14,380 bases of DNA, from positions 1 to 14,380 of the forward strand of contig JAPLWT010000043.1 of NCBI GenBank assembly GCA_026396455.1, in the 5' to 3' direction. The stretch's first letter is position 1; each line of letters begins with the position of its first letter. This document shows positions 12,817 to 14,380 of this stretch, piece after piece. The notes under the pieces were generated by a model. It worked only from the letters and a program-made list of their open reading frames with translations, was not told the DNA's origin and ran no database searches. Source of the stretch: Microcaldota archaeon. GTDB lineage: Archaea; Micrarchaeota; Micrarchaeia; Burarchaeales; Fermentimicrarchaeaceae. A program made the translations under genes and the position numbers.

Positions 12817-13137
12817 ATGGCGGATAAGAAGCCAATAGTTGAGAAAAAGGATGCAGGGATTGCTGCTCTCATAAGCGTAGTATGCATGCTTGTCCTAGGA
12901 GCACCTGCGGTAGGCTACTTCTATCTTGGTGATATGAAGAAAGGTATAGAATACCTCCTTATATCGTGGGTTATGTTCGGTCTGGTGTTGGGGGGCTATG
13001 TAGTCCTAGGCGCCTTCACTGGAGTTACATTGTGCTGCTTCCCTGTCTTCGTAGTACCGCTGATAGTTGACCTGCTAATAGTCTGGGATGTGTACCTCGA
13101 GGCAAAGGGAGAACCAACGAAGCTGCCGGTCATATAA
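12817..13137 (+). CDS. TM2-domain-like small membrane protein
   Basis: A 106-residue integral membrane protein with a short charged N-terminus (ADKKPIVEKKD) and three or four hydrophobic segments (about 13-35, 45-66, 68-92). The turn GYFYLGDMKKGIEYLL (about residues 33-48) and the final W-DVYLEAKGE resemble the TM2 domain pattern, in which a G-x-F-Y-x-G-x-x-x-x-G segment joins two helices and a D-x-x-x tail follows. The function of prokaryotic TM2 proteins is not established. A GTG at 12808 is in frame, but AGGTGG at 12806-12811 fits as ribosome binding site for the ATG at 12817. It appears to be a single-gene unit. Confidence 0.72.
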   Translation: MADKKPIVEKKDAGIAALISVVCMLVLGAPAVGYFYLGDMKKGIEYLLISWVMFGLVLGGYVVLGAFTGVTLCCFPVFVVPLIVDLLIVWDVYLEAKGEPTKLPVI

Positions 13138-13175
13138 AATAATCCGGATAGAGGTAACTTTCCAGGTGAAAAGCG

Positions 13176-13183
13176 TATATAAT
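13176..13183 (+). promoter_or_regulatory. TATA box of mscL
   Basis: TATATAAT preceded by GAAAAGCG (BRE-like). Transcription would start near 13204-13207, right before GGAGGTGG (13206-13213), so the message begins with its ribosome binding site. Confidence 0.6.
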
Positions 13184-13223
13184 CTGTTCGATTTAATCCC
13201 TAACTGGAGGTGGTTACGCGGGA

Positions 13224-13523
13224 ATTTTTCAGGAGTTTAATGAGTTTCTAAGGGAATACAAGGTAATGCCGCTGGCAATTGCAATCATAATGGGTCTTGC
13301 GATTACGGCAATGGTGCAGTCGCTTGTCAATGATATGGTAATGCCGGTAATCACCCCCTTCATACCTGGCGGGCAGTGGAAGGATGCAACACTTGCACTA
13401 GGTCCTATCGTGATCAGATGGGGCTCTTTCGTGAGCGCATTAATAAACTTCATAATAATTGCGGCAGTAGTCTTCGTGCTTGCCAAGATTGTGCTGAAAG
13501 AGCAGAAGGTAACGAAGAAGTGA
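13224..13523 (+). CDS. mscL: Large-conductance mechanosensitive channel MscL (start uncertain)
   Basis: An archaeal-type short MscL, about 99 residues if read from 13224. The N-terminal amphipathic helix FQEFNEFLREYKV is followed by TM1 PLAIAIIMGLAITAMVQSLVND with the pore-lining Gly/Ala pattern, the loop MPVITPFIPGGQW, and TM2 FVSALINFIIIAAVVFVLAKIVL before a basic tail. MscL forms a homopentamer that opens under membrane tension to release solutes on osmotic downshock. The first in-frame ATG is at 13266, but starting there loses the conserved N-terminal helix encoded upstream. No ATG, GTG or TTG is in frame between the promoter and 13266. The codons include ATT at 13224, 11 bases after GGAGGTG. 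The gene could start at this ATT, or contain a one-base change in the T5 run (13225-13229) that hides a GTG start at 13210. The family is certain; the start is not. Confidence 0.85.
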   Translation: MFQEFNEFLREYKVMPLAIAIIMGLAITAMVQSLVNDMVMPVITPFIPGGQWKDATLALGPIVIRWGSFVSALINFIIIAAVVFVLAKIVLKEQKVTKK

Positions 13524-13525
13524 GA

Positions 13526-14380
13526 TTATATTTTTGCTCTGTTGAGCAGCAGTGAGTTGGTCACAACAGAAACTGAACTCAGAGCCATCGCGCCTCCGGC
13601 AATCATCGGGTTTAGGGTTATGCCGAAAGAGTACAGCACTCCTGCCGCTATAGGTATGCCCAATAAATTGTAAATCAGCGCCCAGAACATGTTCTGCTTT
13701 ATCTTGCCCAGGGTTGCATTTGAGAGGTTGATTGCCCTCACAACATCCATGAGAGAGTTCCGCATCAGCACAATATCACCGGATTCCATTGCAACATCAG
13801 TTCCTGAGCTCATCACTATGCCTACATCAGCCAGAGCAAGCGCTGGAGCATCGTTTATTCCATCCCCCACCATTGCGACGTTTTTCCCCTTCTTTTTCAA
13901 CTCCTCAACAAATCTTGATTTGTCTTCTGGGAGAACACCCGCAGAATAGTCATCAACCTTGATCTTCTTCGCGACAGCTCTGGCAACCCTCTCGTTATCT
14001 CCTGTAATCATGAATGTTTCAAGACCCATGTGCTTGAATATTGCAACTGCATCAGCCGAATCTGATTTTACCACATCAGAGACTGCCAAAGCTCCAAACT
14101 CCTCACCGTTTTTGAGCAGGACGACTGTTTTTCCTTCATTTTCAAGCTCGTGCAACTTGCTCTCAATCTTCCTGCCGACTTTGCCGAACCACTCGGGCCT
14201 TCCAAGCAGAATCTCCTTTCCTTTCACAACTCCTCTAACGCCCTTGCCCGTAACTGATTTGAATTTGGACACAGCGAAGATATTCAGCTCCTCCTGGCCA
14301 GCTCTTTCAACTATCGCATCTGCAAGGGGATGCTCAGAAGCCTTCTCAATGCTTGCGGCAAGGCTCAGCACCTCCCCTCT
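13526..14380 (-). CDS. copA: Copper-transporting P1B-type ATPase, C-terminal part (gene continues past window end)
   Basis: The 284 visible residues run from just after the phosphorylation site region to the C-terminus. The frame is open to the window end, and the GTG at 14371 is internal. Features in order: SEHPLADAI (the HP signature of heavy-metal pumps), an ATP-binding domain with GKGV and GRPEW, MITGDNERVA, MVGDGINDAPALA, then the last two membrane helices. Tyr-Asn in IYNLLGIP (TM7) and Met-x-x-Ser-Ser in MALSSVSVVTNS (TM8) are the transport-site residues of Cu(I) P1B-1 ATPases, so copper export is likely. The DKTGT motif, CPC and any metal-binding domains lie beyond base 14380. It converges on mscL with two bases between the stops. 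Confidence 0.92.
   Translation of the reverse strand, partial: RGEVLSLAASIEKASEHPLADAIVERAGQEELNIFAVSKFKSVTGKGVRGVVKGKEILLGRPEWFGKVGRKIESKLHELENEGKTVVLLKNGEEFGALAVSDVVKSDSADAVAIFKHMGLETFMITGDNERVARAVAKKIKVDDYSAGVLPEDKSRFVEELKKKGKNVAMVGDGINDAPALALADVGIVMSSGTDVAMESGDIVLMRNSLMDVVRAINLSNATLGKIKQNMFWALIYNLLGIPIAAGVLYSFGITLNPMIAGGAMALSSVSVVTNSLLLNRAKI

Noticed and set aside
1..14380. CRISPR arrays, insertion sequences, tRNA/rRNA genes, defence systems
   Set aside because: No direct-repeat array, transposase, tRNA cloverleaf or defence-gene signature was seen in either strand.

Overview
The window looks archaeal. Visible support: TATA-like boxes lie about 24-28 bases upstream of several ATG codons (leaderless genes), other genes carry GGTG or GGAGG ribosome binding sites, pyruvate:ferredoxin oxidoreductase is split into four separate subunits, there is a two-guide C/D box sRNA, and several proteins have archaeal-style secreted architecture (N-x-S/T-rich, Cys-rich modules, a lipobox). 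I cannot place it further. The small-protein and Cys-repeat style would suit a DPANN lineage or an uncultured euryarchaeote, but that is only an impression.

Layout, left to right. Bases 2-1024 hold the C-terminal three quarters of a TldE/PmbA-like protein. Two exported-protein genes follow (1054-2214): a membrane-anchored protein with two tandem Cys modules, and a small Gln/Pro-rich lipoprotein. A T-rich terminator and a strong TATA box separate these from the porGDAB operon (2309-5112), which encodes a complete four-subunit 2-oxoacid (probably pyruvate) ferredoxin oxidoreductase. On the minus strand, ending one base from porB, lies a small Cys-rich exported protein (5114-5602). Divergent from it is a carbamoyltransferase (5695-6618) with an altered ornithine-side active site. 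At 6670-10389 is a giant secreted metalloprotein: TSP3 calcium repeats, an Ig-like segment, Cys-rich modules, then a zinc peptidase domain (HESGH-x6-DEY) into which three PLAT-like repeats of about 124 residues appear to be inserted. A type I membrane protein (10399-11001) follows directly.

Convergent to that is a HAD phosphatase (10994-11629, minus). Its promoter overlaps that of a C/D box sRNA (11663-11724). The last third carries small genes: a two-TM protein (minus), an unlisted 52-residue coiled-coil protein, a DUF5661 protein, a TM2-like membrane protein, an archaeal-type MscL with no canonical start codon for its full N-terminus, and on the minus strand the C-terminal part of a CopA-type copper ATPase that runs off the window.

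The genes are mostly housekeeping and cell-surface functions. I see no IS element, CRISPR array, tRNA or rRNA. The most unusual items are the apparently nested PLAT array in the metallopeptidase, the HDMP carbamoyltransferase, the sRNA with one guide complementary to the 16S 3' end, and the mscL start.
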